From CAWUEX02 sp038148375 (GTDB lineage: Bacteria; Pseudomonadota; Alphaproteobacteria; Rhodospirillales; Rhodospirillaceae), in the NCBI GenBank assembly GCA_038148375.1, contig JAYQVH010000006.1:62001-126000 (forward strand): a stretch of DNA of 64,000 nt, read 5' to 3'. The translations under genes were made by a program, and so were the position numbers. This document shows, piece by piece, positions 1-8,518 of the stretch. How positions within the stretch are numbered: position 1 is the first letter of the stretch; every line of letters starts with the position of its first letter. Under the pieces are notes generated by a model, which ran no database searches, was not told where the DNA came from, and was given only the letters and a program-made list of their open reading frames with translations.

Positions 1-689
1 TCACGGCCGACCGGGAAGAGCCCGGCGGCTATTCGAAGTTTCCCTGGTACGCCCTGCGGGTGAACTACTGTTCCTCCGTGCGCGAGGCCGGCGGCGTGCC
101 GGTGATCCTGCCGGCGGATGTGAGCCTCGTCGATGCTTACGCCGGCATGATCGATGGCCTGATCGTTTCCGGCGGCGCGTTCGATGTCGATCCGGCACTG
201 TTCGGTGAGTCCACCACGCACGAGACCGTGGTGCTGAAAGCCGACCGCACCGACTTCGAACTGGCCCTGACCCGCCGGTTTCTGGACGAAGACAGGCCGC
301 TGTTCGGCATCTGCGGCGGCCAGCAATTACTCGCTGTCGCGCTGGGCGGCACCCTGATTCAGCACATTCCCGACGAGGTCGACGGCGCGCTCGCGCACGA
401 GCAGCCCAACCCGCGCGACGAGGCCGGGCACGAGGTCGCGATCAAAGCCGGTACTCGCCTGCATGACATCGTCAAGGCCGACACGCTGGCGGTGAACAGC
501 GCCCATCATCAGGCCGTGAAGACTGTGCCCGACGCCATCGTCATCGACGCCACCGCTCCGGACGGGGTGATCGAAGGCATCGAGGATCCAGCGAAACGCT
601 GGTGCCTGGGCGTACAATGGCATCCGGAGTTCTTCATCTCCGACGGCGACCGCAAGCTGTATGAGTCGTTCGTCAGGGCCTGCGCATGA
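1..689 (+). CDS. Class I glutamine amidotransferase-like (peptidase C26) hydrolase, 5' end missing
   Basis: The reading frame is open from the left edge, so the start lies outside the window; 228 residues are visible. The visible N-terminal part (FPWYALRVNY) already belongs to the family fold. The nucleophile elbow FGICGGQQLL holds the catalytic Cys, and WHPEF near the C-terminus supplies the His and Glu of the triad. This matches the gamma-glutamyl-gamma-aminobutyrate hydrolase (PuuD-like) family, which cleaves gamma-glutamyl amides in the cytoplasm. The stop codon overlaps the start of the pseudouridine synthase gene by four bases (ATGA), so the two are probably co-transcribed. The exact substrate cannot be told from sequence. 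Confidence 0.88.
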   Translation, partial: TADREEPGGYSKFPWYALRVNYCSSVREAGGVPVILPADVSLVDAYAGMIDGLIVSGGAFDVDPALFGESTTHETVVLKADRTDFELALTRRFLDEDRPLFGICGGQQLLAVALGGTLIQHIPDEVDGALAHEQPNPRDEAGHEVAIKAGTRLHDIVKADTLAVNSAHHQAVKTVPDAIVIDATAPDGVIEGIEDPAKRWCLGVQWHPEFFISDGDRKLYESFVRACA

Positions 690-1672
690 GCGACGCAGCC
701 GAGAGTCACGAGGGCGAGCGCATCGCCAAGGTCATAGCCCGCGCCGGCGTGTGCTCGCGCCGCGAAGCGGAAAAGCTGATCGACCAGGGCCGGGTGACCG
801 TCAACGGCGAAACCCTTGATGCGCCGGGCGTTAAAGTCACGGACAGTGACGAGATCCGCATCGACGGCGAGGTCCTGCCTGCCCGCGAACCGCCGCGTCT
901 GTGGCGCTATCATAAGCCCCTGGGTCTGGTGACGTCACACAAGGACGAGCGCGGACGCACGACCGTATTCGACAGCCTGCCCGAGCATCTGCCGCGGGTG
1001 ATCTCGATCGGACGCCTTGACCTCAATTCGGAAGGCCTACTGCTGCTGACGAACGACGGCGGTCTCGCGCGTGAGCTTGAGCATCCGTCGCGGGGCTGGA
1101 CACGGCGTTATCGCGTGCGCGTGCATGGCACGGTGACCGAGGCGATGTTCGCGCCGCTGGCCAAGGGCGTGACCGTCGACGGCGTGAACTACGGCCCCGT
1201 CGATGTCAGCGTGGACCGCAAGCCGGGCGCGAACGTGTGGCTGACGGTGCGCATCAAGGAAGGCAAGAACCGCGAAATCCGCAGGGTGATGGAGCACGTC
1301 GGGCTCAAGGTGAACCGGCTGATCCGCACGGCCTACGGCCCGTTCCAGCTCGGCAACCTGAAGCCGGGCGATCTGCAGGAAGTGCCCGGCAAGGTGCTGC
1401 GCGAACAGCTCGGCACATCGCTGAACGCATCCGATCCCGGCACGGGCAAGCAGCACCCCGCCGCCGGGGCGGCGAAGGCACAGCCCGGACCGGGCAAGAA
1501 ACCACCGGCCGCGCGCAAACGCAGCGCGACCAGAGCCCCGCAGGCAGACGCCAAGGGGCGCAAGGCGTCGCCGGAAGGGCGCAAGGCGTCGCCCACGCCG
1601 CGCACCAAGATGACTCTGCGCAGCGCCAAGCCGGGCGGCGGCAAATCCCGCGCAGGCAAAGCCAAGACCTGA
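686..1672 (+). CDS. rluB: Ribosomal large-subunit pseudouridine synthase B family
   Basis: A 328-residue RsuA/RluB-type synthase that isomerises uridine in rRNA. An S4 RNA-binding domain occupies about residues 12-60 (RIAKVIARAGVCSRREAEKL), followed by the synthase domain with the catalytic Asp in the GRLDLNSEGLLLLTNDG segment. From about residue 245 the protein is a low-complexity Lys/Arg/Ala/Pro tail with a repeated GRKASP unit, probably disordered and RNA-contacting. It overlaps the upstream gene by four bases and ends one base before rsmD, giving a small rRNA-modification operon. RluB (23S) is preferred to RsuA because of the basic tail, but this is not proven. Confidence 0.9.
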   Translation: MSDAAESHEGERIAKVIARAGVCSRREAEKLIDQGRVTVNGETLDAPGVKVTDSDEIRIDGEVLPAREPPRLWRYHKPLGLVTSHKDERGRTTVFDSLPEHLPRVISIGRLDLNSEGLLLLTNDGGLARELEHPSRGWTRRYRVRVHGTVTEAMFAPLAKGVTVDGVNYGPVDVSVDRKPGANVWLTVRIKEGKNREIRRVMEHVGLKVNRLIRTAYGPFQLGNLKPGDLQEVPGKVLREQLGTSLNASDPGTGKQHPAAGAAKAQPGPGKKPPAARKRSATRAPQADAKGRKASPEGRKASPTPRTKMTLRSAKPGGGKSRAGKAKT

Positions 1673-1673
1673 G

Positions 1674-2279
1674 ATGAGCGGCAAACTGCGCATCACCGCC
1701 GGCGCATTCAAGAACCGGGCGCTGAAAGTGCCCGAGGGCGAGGCGGTGCGGCCGACATCGGAGCGCGCGCGGCAGGCGATGTTCAACCGGCTCGAGCACA
1801 GCTTTCAGGATTACGGATTCCGTCTGCGTCGCGCGCGGGTGGCGGACCTGTTCGCCGGCACCGGGGCGTTGGGCCTGGAAGCGCTCAGCCGCGGCGCGGC
1901 GCATGTGACCTTCGTCGAGATCGCACGCGCGACACATCTGAAAGACAACATCTCTGCACTCGGCGTCGAGGACAAGACAACGGTGCTAACCCTGGACGCA
2001 GCGGCCCTGCCTGCGGCGGCGCAGCCTTACGGACTGATTCTGATGGATGCGCCGTATGGTGTGACGACTTCGCCGTGTGGAGAAAGTCTCACTCAGCGCG
2101 CGGTCGACGCGGTGGCGGCAAAGGGCTGGCTGGCCGAGCACGGGTTGATCGTCGCCGAGACCGGCAAGGACGAGACCCTGTCAGCGCCGGACGGGCTTGA
2201 GATCGAGGACGTGCGCGGCTACGGGCGCGGCGCGCTGACATATCTCATGCGGGTTCGACCCGCCCTCATCCGCAGCTAA
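1674..2279 (+). CDS. rsmD: 16S rRNA (guanine(966)-N(2))-methyltransferase
   Basis: A 201-residue Rossmann methyltransferase. The N-terminal RITAGAFKNRALKVP and RPTSERARQAMFN segments are typical of RsmD, and the SAM-binding loop reads DLFAGTGALGLEALSRGA. RsmD methylates N2 of G966 in 16S rRNA during 30S assembly. The amino-methyltransferase catalytic motif, normally DPPY, reads DAPY here, which is unusual but keeps the Asp, second Pro and aromatic residue. The gene starts one base after rluB and is clearly translationally linked to it. Confidence 0.92.
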   Translation: MSGKLRITAGAFKNRALKVPEGEAVRPTSERARQAMFNRLEHSFQDYGFRLRRARVADLFAGTGALGLEALSRGAAHVTFVEIARATHLKDNISALGVEDKTTVLTLDAAALPAAAQPYGLILMDAPYGVTTSPCGESLTQRAVDAVAAKGWLAEHGLIVAETGKDETLSAPDGLEIEDVRGYGRGALTYLMRVRPALIRS

Positions 2280-2306
2280 GAAATTATCTGCGCCGGAAAA
2301 TGCGAG

Positions 2307-2402
2307 GAACGAGCCCATGCACGCGGCCCGTAACTTGCTCTTTGGCTGAATCCGCCAATGATTCCAATTGCTTATTTTTTATACGAACGAGCCCATGCAC
2401 GC
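2307..2402 (+). repeat. Pair of 18-bp direct repeats in an upstream region
   Basis: The sequence GAACGAGCCCATGCACGC occurs at 2307-2324 and again at 2385-2402. The spacer holds an AT-rich stretch (CTTATTTTTTATACGA) in otherwise GC-rich DNA. The pair lies between rsmD and the secreted protein gene, so it could be a duplicated control site or the scar of a small duplication. Confidence 0.6.
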
Positions 2403-2503
2403 TGGGAGAGCGCCGGTTTCCGCGGGCTTGCCTGACCGCGCGGGGAGCGGGGAAGATGCCGCCTGACCGACCCCCTCATCGCCCCGAGTTCAGGAGCACC
2501 CTC

Positions 2504-3259
2504 ATGCGTCTCGTCTTGCCCCTCGCCGCGCTGCTCAGCGCCATCACTTTGCCCGCCCTTGCCGCTGACGAGGTCGAAGGCACGCGCAACGTCAACATCG
2601 AACGTATTGCCCACGGCACCCACAGTTTCTACGAAAAGGACGGCGTCACCCTGCGCGGCCGTGAATACTGGCGCATGATCGTCCACCAGGACGGCACGCG
2701 GACGATGAACATCACCAAGGACACCTTCGGCACCGACCGCCAGCACACCATCGTTATGCGCGTCGACGACCGCTTCCGCCCGCTAGAGGCGTTCGGCATG
2801 TACCGCTACCCGACCGGCAACAAGGGCTCGGTGCGGGTGGTGATCGATGGCGACACGCTGACCGCGCAGTCCTTCAGCCCGGTCGGCCATGTCCTCGACG
2901 AACACACGGTGCCTGAAACGATCGTTGTTGTGACTCACGGCGAAGGGCTGAATTCGTGGAGCGCGTCCGTGCTCGACCCCGATGTCGAGGGCGGCGATTA
3001 CGGTCCGTCGGAAATGGCGCGCACGTCTTACTTCATCTCCCCGCCCAAGGACGGTGACGGCCCTGTGCTCGGCGTGATCACGCAATCGACGCTCAAGCGT
3101 ATCGGCGAGGAAACCGTCACCGTGCCCGCCGGCACGTTCGAAACGGTGCATTACTCCACCGGCACGCTGGAGATCTGGGCGATGAAGGGCGACCGCGTCC
3201 TCGTCAAGCAGACCTACAACGGCGAGGACTACGTGCTGACCGACTACACCGTCGAGTGA
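2504..3259 (+). CDS. Secreted protein of unknown function
   Basis: A 251-residue protein beginning with a clean Sec signal peptide (MRLVLPLAALLSAITLPALA) that should be cleaved before ADEVEG. The frame is open further upstream, but the signal peptide and a CAGGAG ribosome site just before 2504 fix this start. The mature part is rich in beta-strand patterns and charged residues and contains only one Cys-free domain; no catalytic motif is visible. It may be a periplasmic beta-sheet protein related in style to DUF3108-type proteins, but I do not recognise the family. It is followed after 18 bases by a dienelactone-hydrolase gene. Confidence 0.75.
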   Translation: MRLVLPLAALLSAITLPALAADEVEGTRNVNIERIAHGTHSFYEKDGVTLRGREYWRMIVHQDGTRTMNITKDTFGTDRQHTIVMRVDDRFRPLEAFGMYRYPTGNKGSVRVVIDGDTLTAQSFSPVGHVLDEHTVPETIVVVTHGEGLNSWSASVLDPDVEGGDYGPSEMARTSYFISPPKDGDGPVLGVITQSTLKRIGEETVTVPAGTFETVHYSTGTLEIWAMKGDRVLVKQTYNGEDYVLTDYTVE

Positions 3260-3277
3260 TTGGCGGGTAACGGGCGC

Positions 3278-3949
3278 ATGGCCGCCGAACAGATCACCCT
3301 GGCGGCGGAGGACGGCCACACGCTGACGGCGTGGTTGGCCGAACCGCAGGGCGACGCAAAAGGCGGCGTGGTGGTGCTGCACGCGGTCTATGGCGCGACC
3401 CCGCATATGGGCGATGTCTGCGCCAAGTGGGCGCAGGCCGGTTACCGCGCCGTCGCCCCGGCGTTATTCGACCGCCTCGAACCGGGTCTGGTGTTTCCGT
3501 ACAGCGCACCGGCGGAGGGCGGCAAACGCTATGCCGCGCTGAGCGAGGATCAGATTTTCGCCGACATCCGTGCGGCAGCAGCGAAAGCAAACCCGGACGG
3601 CCCGGCGGTGATTTCCGGCTTTTGCTCCGGCGGCACGTGGGCGTGGCGGGCGGCAGCGCGCGAAGACATGACCTTCGCCGCGCACGCGACCTTCTACGGC
3701 AGTCACATCGCCCAGCACATTGAGCTGACGCCGCGCTGCCCAACGATTTTACATTACGGCACCGCTGATCACGTCGTGCCGCTGGCGACGGTGGAGGAGA
3801 TCGCCGTGCGCCACCCCGAAGCGGAGGTGCATGTCTATCCCGGCGCGGGACATGCCTTCTTCAATCCGGCGCAGGAGACCTACAACGCCGAAGCGGCGGC
3901 GTTGGCGTGGGAGCGGACGGTGGGGTTCTTAGAACAAACTTTGGACTGA
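3278..3949 (+). CDS. Dienelactone hydrolase family protein
   Basis: A 223-residue alpha/beta hydrolase. The nucleophile motif GFCSGG carries a Cys rather than Ser, as in carboxymethylenebutenolidase; the acid is probably in YGTADHVVPL and the catalytic His is in GAGHAFFNP. Family members hydrolyse dienelactones in aromatic degradation or related esters. The ATG at 3278 is preferred over an in-frame TTG at 3260. No aromatic-degradation genes are nearby, so the real substrate is open. The gene converges with the minus-strand SUMF1-like gene only four bases away. Confidence 0.88.
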   Translation: MAAEQITLAAEDGHTLTAWLAEPQGDAKGGVVVLHAVYGATPHMGDVCAKWAQAGYRAVAPALFDRLEPGLVFPYSAPAEGGKRYAALSEDQIFADIRAAAAKANPDGPAVISGFCSGGTWAWRAAAREDMTFAAHATFYGSHIAQHIELTPRCPTILHYGTADHVVPLATVEEIAVRHPEAEVHVYPGAGHAFFNPAQETYNAEAAALAWERTVGFLEQTLD

Positions 3950-3953
3950 GCGC

Positions 3954-4928
3954 CTACTCCGCCTCGGCGGCCACCCGGAAGCCGATCCAGCTTTGGCGCA
4001 CGTCGAGTTTGTCCGGTCCGCCGCGGGACGCCGAGCGGTGGAACAGCGGCCCGGTACCGTAAGCGCCGCCGCGCAGCGGCCTGTCGGTGCAGAAGCCCCC
4101 GCTGACCGCCGCGCCGTCCGTGGGCATGGCGTCGTGGTTCGGCATCCAGCAGTCCGCCACCCATTCCCAGGCGTTGCCGATCATGTCGTAGAGACCCCAG
4201 GCATTGGGCTTCAGCATCCCGGCGGGCGAGGTGTAGAGCCAAGTATCGTCGCAGGCGATGTGGGCGCGGGCGGGATGGGCGGCGCCCAAGGTGGCGTCGG
4301 CGACGTTGCCGTATTCGCAGACGTTCATGCCGTCGTCGCCCCAGGGATAGGCGGACGTGCTGCCGGCGCGCGAGGCGTATTCCCACTCCGCTTCCGTGGG
4401 CAGGCGGTAGGCGCGCCCGGTGATCTCGCTCAGCCAGGCCGCATACGCTTGCGCGTCATTGTACGACACACACACGGCAGGATGATCGGCGGCCTGGGGG
4501 ATGCCGGGGTCGCGCCATGTTTTGCCGTTGTCCGACGTGTCCCAGTCGCCGGCCCAGACGACGCAATGTTCCAGCGTCTCATGGCCCGTGGCTTTGACAA
4601 ATTCCGCGAACTGATCGCGGGTGACTTCGAAGCGGCCGATGGCGAAGGGTTTGGCGATGGTGATGTCGACCTGCGGCGACTCCCACAGGATGCGCACACC
4701 TGAGATGTGGCGTTCCCACGGCAGCTCGTCGAGCAGGGCGGCCGGCGACCCCATGGTGTAGGAGCCGGCCGGCAGGATTTTCATTTCCGGGCAGACGGCG
4801 CAGTCGCGGAACACGCCGGGGCCGAGATCGGGATCGAGGTCGCGCATCATCTGCGCCGGATCGCTTGAGTCTTGAGCGAACGCGGCACCGCTCAACGTGA
4901 GCGCGATAACCAAAAACAAATGTTTCAT
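3954..4928 (-). CDS. SUMF1/FGE-like (formylglycine-generating-enzyme fold) exported protein
   Basis: A 324-residue protein with a signal peptide (MKHLFLVIALTLSGAAFA). The rest is an FGE-sulfatase domain: MGSP, FAIGRFEVTRDQFAEFV, YRLPTEAEWEYASRAG, YPWG, NAWEWVADCW and a C-terminal GFRVA. In true formylglycine-generating enzymes a Cys pair lies in the GGSY...RYR segment; here that segment reads RGGAYGTGPLFHRSASRG, without the Cys pair. It is therefore probably not an active sulfatase-maturing oxidase but one of the many SUMF1-fold exported proteins. A sulfatase gene lies four genes upstream on the same strand, which makes the loss notable. Confidence 0.85.
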   Translation of the reverse strand: MKHLFLVIALTLSGAAFAQDSSDPAQMMRDLDPDLGPGVFRDCAVCPEMKILPAGSYTMGSPAALLDELPWERHISGVRILWESPQVDITIAKPFAIGRFEVTRDQFAEFVKATGHETLEHCVVWAGDWDTSDNGKTWRDPGIPQAADHPAVCVSYNDAQAYAAWLSEITGRAYRLPTEAEWEYASRAGSTSAYPWGDDGMNVCEYGNVADATLGAAHPARAHIACDDTWLYTSPAGMLKPNAWGLYDMIGNAWEWVADCWMPNHDAMPTDGAAVSGGFCTDRPLRGGAYGTGPLFHRSASRGGPDKLDVRQSWIGFRVAAEAE

Positions 4929-4938
4929 ATCCGCACTC

Positions 4939-5703
4939 CTACTTGTCCGGCAGACCGGCGTACTGATCGCGCCAGGCGTCGAGCGGCACGTCGGGATCGT
5001 TACGCAGGGCGAAGGCCTTGCCGCGCGCCGCCGGATTGGTCAGCGCATCCAGCGCCACGAGGGCGACGTCGCCGGCGGCGATGTTGGAAATGAAGTAATC
5101 CTTGCGGGCATGCAGGATCATGCCGGTCTGGCCGCCCGGTTCCTCCGGCACGCGGCCCGGCGCGATGATCGTCCAGCTCAGCCCGCTCTCGCGCACGTAC
5201 TCTTCGCCCTTGGTTTTGAAATAGCGCACGTAGTTCTTGGCCGGGTTTTGGCTTTGATCGACCTGCGGGCCGGAGGTGGCGGTGGACACCAGCACGAAGT
5301 GTTTGATGTGCGCGGCCTTGGCGGCGTCGACCAGATTGCGTATGCCGACATAGTCGACGAATTCCGGATTGTACGGGCCGGACCATTCGGACGAGCGGAT
5401 CGATGAGACGATGTAATCGACGCCCTCCAGCGGTGCGGTCAGCGTGCGGGGATCGCGCACATCGGCCTCGACCCACTCGTACATTCTCGGCCAGCGGCTT
5501 TCGGCGCGCGCCGCATCGCGGGTGACCCCGCGCACGGTGTATCCGGCCTCCCGAATGGTCTCGGCGATGAAGCGGCCGATGCGCCCGGTGGCGCCGAGGA
5601 CGAGGACGCGTCCCTTATTTTCTTGAGCAAACGCAGCGCGCGGCATCAGCGCGGCGGCGGTGAGCGCGGCGAGGATCGAACGGCGTGTAATGCGATAGGT
5701 CAT
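4939..5703 (-). CDS. Tat-exported NAD(P)-binding (NmrA/SDR-like) protein
   Basis: A 254-residue atypical short-chain dehydrogenase. The start at 5703 is set by an AGGAGG ribosome site and by the export signal MTYRITRRSILAALTAAALM, which has a twin-arginine look and ends at AFA-QE. A Rossmann nucleotide-binding motif follows directly (VLVLGATGRIGRFIAETI). The residues EGVDYIVSSIRSSEW and the later FVLVSTAT segment fit NAD(P)-binding NmrA-like proteins. Export of a folded, cofactor-loaded protein would explain a Tat route. It starts a few bases downstream of a secreted-protein gene and is probably in one transcription unit with its neighbours. Confidence 0.8.
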   Translation of the reverse strand: MTYRITRRSILAALTAAALMPRAAFAQENKGRVLVLGATGRIGRFIAETIREAGYTVRGVTRDAARAESRWPRMYEWVEADVRDPRTLTAPLEGVDYIVSSIRSSEWSGPYNPEFVDYVGIRNLVDAAKAAHIKHFVLVSTATSGPQVDQSQNPAKNYVRYFKTKGEEYVRESGLSWTIIAPGRVPEEPGGQTGMILHARKDYFISNIAAGDVALVALDALTNPAARGKAFALRNDPDVPLDAWRDQYAGLPDK

Positions 5704-5725
5704 GGCGGCCCTCCTGCCCTGGAGG

Positions 5726-6283
5726 TTACTCCAGCGGTTGGCGTTTGAACACGCTGGTGGCGGTGTCCGTCCACACGCCGTCGGCGTTCTGGCGGCGGCG
5801 CACCTGGGTGAAGGACTGCGGTGGGCTTGTCTCATCGGGCGTCCAGGTGGTGACGAACTGGATCGGACCGCGTGAGCCGCCAGTGACGCGTTCGTCGTCG
5901 AAGATCATCACCGGGCCGTCGGACTTCATCGTGCCGGTGGACACCTGCCCGCCCGAACCCCAGTAGATGTAGCGCACGGTCTTGGCTTCCGGATCCCACC
6001 AGTAGTGGGTTTCTCCGGCGGCGTTGGGGTCGACGGCGGGGATGGTGAGCGTGTCGGTCAGCACCGTGCCTTTGATGCGCCACTCGACACAGTGGACGAC
6101 GTTGACCGGGCCGCTGCCGAGGGAGTCGGCGACGAAGGTAGGGATCGGCCCTTCCCAGCACGACCCGGCCATGAAGGCGATAGGCGCGAAGCCTTCCTCG
6201 CGCGTTTGCGGCGAGTCGATGGCATGGGCGGACGCGGACGCGAGGGCGATCAGAATGAAAAACGGAGCAGCGATGCGGGTCAT
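5726..6283 (-). CDS. Secreted protein of unknown function
   Basis: A 185-residue protein with a signal peptide (MTRIAAPFFILIALASASAHA) that sets the start at 6283. The mature domain opens with PIAFMAGSCWEG and continues with strand-rich segments (HYWWDPEAKTVRYIYWGSGG, SFTQVRRRQNADGVW). That layout resembles the beta-barrel lipocalin-like domains that begin with a F(L/M)xGxW-type motif, but I cannot assign a ligand. It sits between the glycosylase tag and the NmrA-like gene, ending 22 bases before the latter. Confidence 0.7.
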   Translation of the reverse strand: MTRIAAPFFILIALASASAHAIDSPQTREEGFAPIAFMAGSCWEGPIPTFVADSLGSGPVNVVHCVEWRIKGTVLTDTLTIPAVDPNAAGETHYWWDPEAKTVRYIYWGSGGQVSTGTMKSDGPVMIFDDERVTGGSRGPIQFVTTWTPDETSPPQSFTQVRRRQNADGVWTDTATSVFKRQPLE

Positions 6284-6293
6284 GCCCCGCAGC

Positions 6294-6935
6294 CTAGCGC
6301 GGCCGTTTGAATTTCGCCAAGGCCGTCTCGACTTTGGCGCGCGAGGCGCAGCTGTGCAGATGGTCGTTGACCAGACCCATGGACTGCATAAAGGCGTACA
6401 TCGTTGTCGGGCCGACAAACTTCCAGCCGCGCTTTTTCAGGTCCTTGCTGAGGGCGACGCTTTCGGGGGCGGTGGTCATAGTGCGCAACGCGGCGCGAGT
6501 GATTTTCTTCGGCCGGCTTTTGAGGTCGACCTCGTAACGCCAGATGTAGGCCGCGAGAGAGCCGGTCTCGTCCACCAGATCGCAGGCGCGCTTGGCATTG
6601 TTGATGGCGGCTTCGATCTTGCCGCGGTGGCGGACGATACCGGCGTCCTGCAACAGCCGGGTGACATCGCGCACGCCGAAACGGGCGACCTTTTCGAAGT
6701 CGAACCCGGCGAACGCGGCGCGGAAGTTGTCGCGCTTGCGCAGGATGGTCAGCCACGACAGGCCGGACTGAAAGCCCTCCAGGCATAGCTTTTCGAACAG
6801 GCGGGTGTCGTCCTTGACCGGATAGCCCCATTCATCGTCGTGATAGGCCTCGTAGTCGGCATGACCGGCGCACCAGAAGCAGCGCGGCTGGCCGTCGTCC
6901 CCGGCAATGAGACCGTCAGGCAGGCGGGGCATCAA
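6294..6935 (-). CDS. tag: DNA-3-methyladenine glycosylase I
   Basis: A 213-residue HhH-superfamily glycosylase that excises 3-methyladenine from DNA. The family hallmarks are present: CFWC and H residues of the zinc clasp near the N-terminus, YHDDEWG, LFEKLCLEGFQSGLSW and LRKRDNFRAAFAGFD, then RHRGKIEAAINNA. Length is normal for Tag (about 190-210 residues). The gene lies between a sulfatase and a secreted protein on the same strand, with short gaps; DNA repair has no evident link to these neighbours. Confidence 0.94.
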   Translation of the reverse strand: MMPRLPDGLIAGDDGQPRCFWCAGHADYEAYHDDEWGYPVKDDTRLFEKLCLEGFQSGLSWLTILRKRDNFRAAFAGFDFEKVARFGVRDVTRLLQDAGIVRHRGKIEAAINNAKRACDLVDETGSLAAYIWRYEVDLKSRPKKITRAALRTMTTAPESVALSKDLKKRGWKFVGPTTMYAFMQSMGLVNDHLHSCASRAKVETALAKFKRPR

Positions 6936-6938
6936 CGT

Positions 6939-8507
6939 TTACTCATCCCTGAACGCGCCGCGGGCTTCGATGAAGGGCTCGCGCCAATCGGGGAAGGCCT
7001 CGCGGAATTTGTCGTTGCGCCGGCCGTAATAGACCAGCGCCTTGCCGGTGCCGCCGTGCCAGACGTCGAATTCCGGCGCGGCGTATTTGCCCCAGAATTC
7101 GGTCAAGCGGGCGTCCAGCTTAGCGGCGATTTCGGCATAGGCGGGATCATCGATGAGGTTGGCGGTCTCGCCGGGGTCGTTGGTCATGTCGTAGAGTTCG
7201 TTCGGCGAGGCTTTGAAGCGCTTGGTGTACTTCCACTGCCGCGTCTGGATGACGCGGGTGGAGATGTATTCGAAAAAGATTTCGTCGTCCCAGGCCATGT
7301 CCTGCCCGCGCAGCATCGGCGCGAAACTCTCGCCGAGCGAACCGGCCAGTTCGAGATCGCCCATGCCGAGGTAATCCAGCACCGTCGGCAGCACATCGAA
7401 CTGGTTGATCATGGCGTCTTCGCGCGCGCCGGCGGGGATGCGGCCGGGGTGGCGGACGATCAGCGGCACCTGCATGTTGGCGTTATAGCCAGGCTCCGGG
7501 TCGCCCCAGGAGGAATTGCCCCACATGCCGAGCTGGCCCCAGCTTGAGCCTTGGTCGGACAGAAAAATCACCAGCGTGTTCTCGCTCAGGCCGAGCTCGT
7601 CGAGCGCGGCGAGCACGCGCCCCACGCCGTCGTCGACATGGGTGGTCTCGGCGGCGATGTTGATCATCGCAGTGGCGTTGTTGAGCGCATCGATGGCCGC
7701 CCAAGGATAGGTGCCGCCGGGCACGTCTTCCGGCGCGGGCGCGGTGTTGTTCATCGCCCAGGCGCGCATGTACGGGTGAACGCGGTTCTGCGGCATCGCC
7801 GGCACGTTATCGACGTACCGTTCAGCGAAGCGCGACACCGGCGGCTGGTTGACCGCCGGCGGCAGGATGTAGGGGCCGTTGTAGGACAGCCACAGGAAAA
7901 ACGGCGCATCGGACTCCTCCGCCGCATAGTGCTCGAGGAAATCGACCGAGCGGCGGGTCCAGAAATCGGTCAGGTGTTCGTCGCGGTCGAGGACGTTGAA
8001 AGTCTCGCCGTTATCGAAAACCTGCGCGTCGATGAAGCTGGAGGTATGGCCGCCGCGAAAGGTGGTCCACCATTGAAAGCCGAGTGTGGGTTCCTCGTGC
8101 ACACCGAGGTGATACTTGCCGACCAGCCCGGTGTAATACCCGGCATCGGCCAGCGTCTGCGGCCAGTTGCGGAATTCGGCGATGGCCGAGTAGCCCGCGA
8201 CGGGGTAACGCGCCGGCAAGCCGTTGTGCACGCCGTTGGTCGACGGCAGCAGCCCGGTCATCAGCACCGCGCGCGACGGGGAGCACACCCCTGAAGCGGC
8301 ATAGGCGTGTTCGAACAAGAGGCCTTCTGCGGCGAGCCGGTCGATGTTGGGCGTGGCGATGTCGGCGTTGCCATAAGCGCCGAGCAGATTGGCACTCTGG
8401 TTGTCGGTCATAATGAGCAGGACGTTGGGGCGGTCCGCAGCGAATGACGCCCACTGCACGGCAACCGCCAGCACAACAGCGGCGGCGATGCGGAGCAGCG
8501 TTTTCAT
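6939..8507 (-). CDS. Exported sulfatase (arylsulfatase type)
   Basis: A 522-residue type I sulfatase with an N-terminal signal peptide ending near SFA-AD. The metal-binding opening NVLLIMTDNQ and the maturation motif CSPSR (Cys75) are intact; the Cys would be converted to formylglycine, the catalytic nucleophile for sulfate-ester hydrolysis. Further conserved pieces include VGKYHLG and FLSDQGSSWGQLG. Sulfatases of this kind desulfate polysaccharides or aryl sulfates in the periplasm, common in marine bacteria. The nearby SUMF1-like protein lacks the catalytic Cys pair, so maturation probably depends on an enzyme encoded elsewhere. Confidence 0.92.
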   Translation of the reverse strand: MKTLLRIAAAVVLAVAVQWASFAADRPNVLLIMTDNQSANLLGAYGNADIATPNIDRLAAEGLLFEHAYAASGVCSPSRAVLMTGLLPSTNGVHNGLPARYPVAGYSAIAEFRNWPQTLADAGYYTGLVGKYHLGVHEEPTLGFQWWTTFRGGHTSSFIDAQVFDNGETFNVLDRDEHLTDFWTRRSVDFLEHYAAEESDAPFFLWLSYNGPYILPPAVNQPPVSRFAERYVDNVPAMPQNRVHPYMRAWAMNNTAPAPEDVPGGTYPWAAIDALNNATAMINIAAETTHVDDGVGRVLAALDELGLSENTLVIFLSDQGSSWGQLGMWGNSSWGDPEPGYNANMQVPLIVRHPGRIPAGAREDAMINQFDVLPTVLDYLGMGDLELAGSLGESFAPMLRGQDMAWDDEIFFEYISTRVIQTRQWKYTKRFKASPNELYDMTNDPGETANLIDDPAYAEIAAKLDARLTEFWGKYAAPEFDVWHGGTGKALVYYGRRNDKFREAFPDWREPFIEARGAFRDE

Positions 8508-8518
8508 ATCGGACGACC

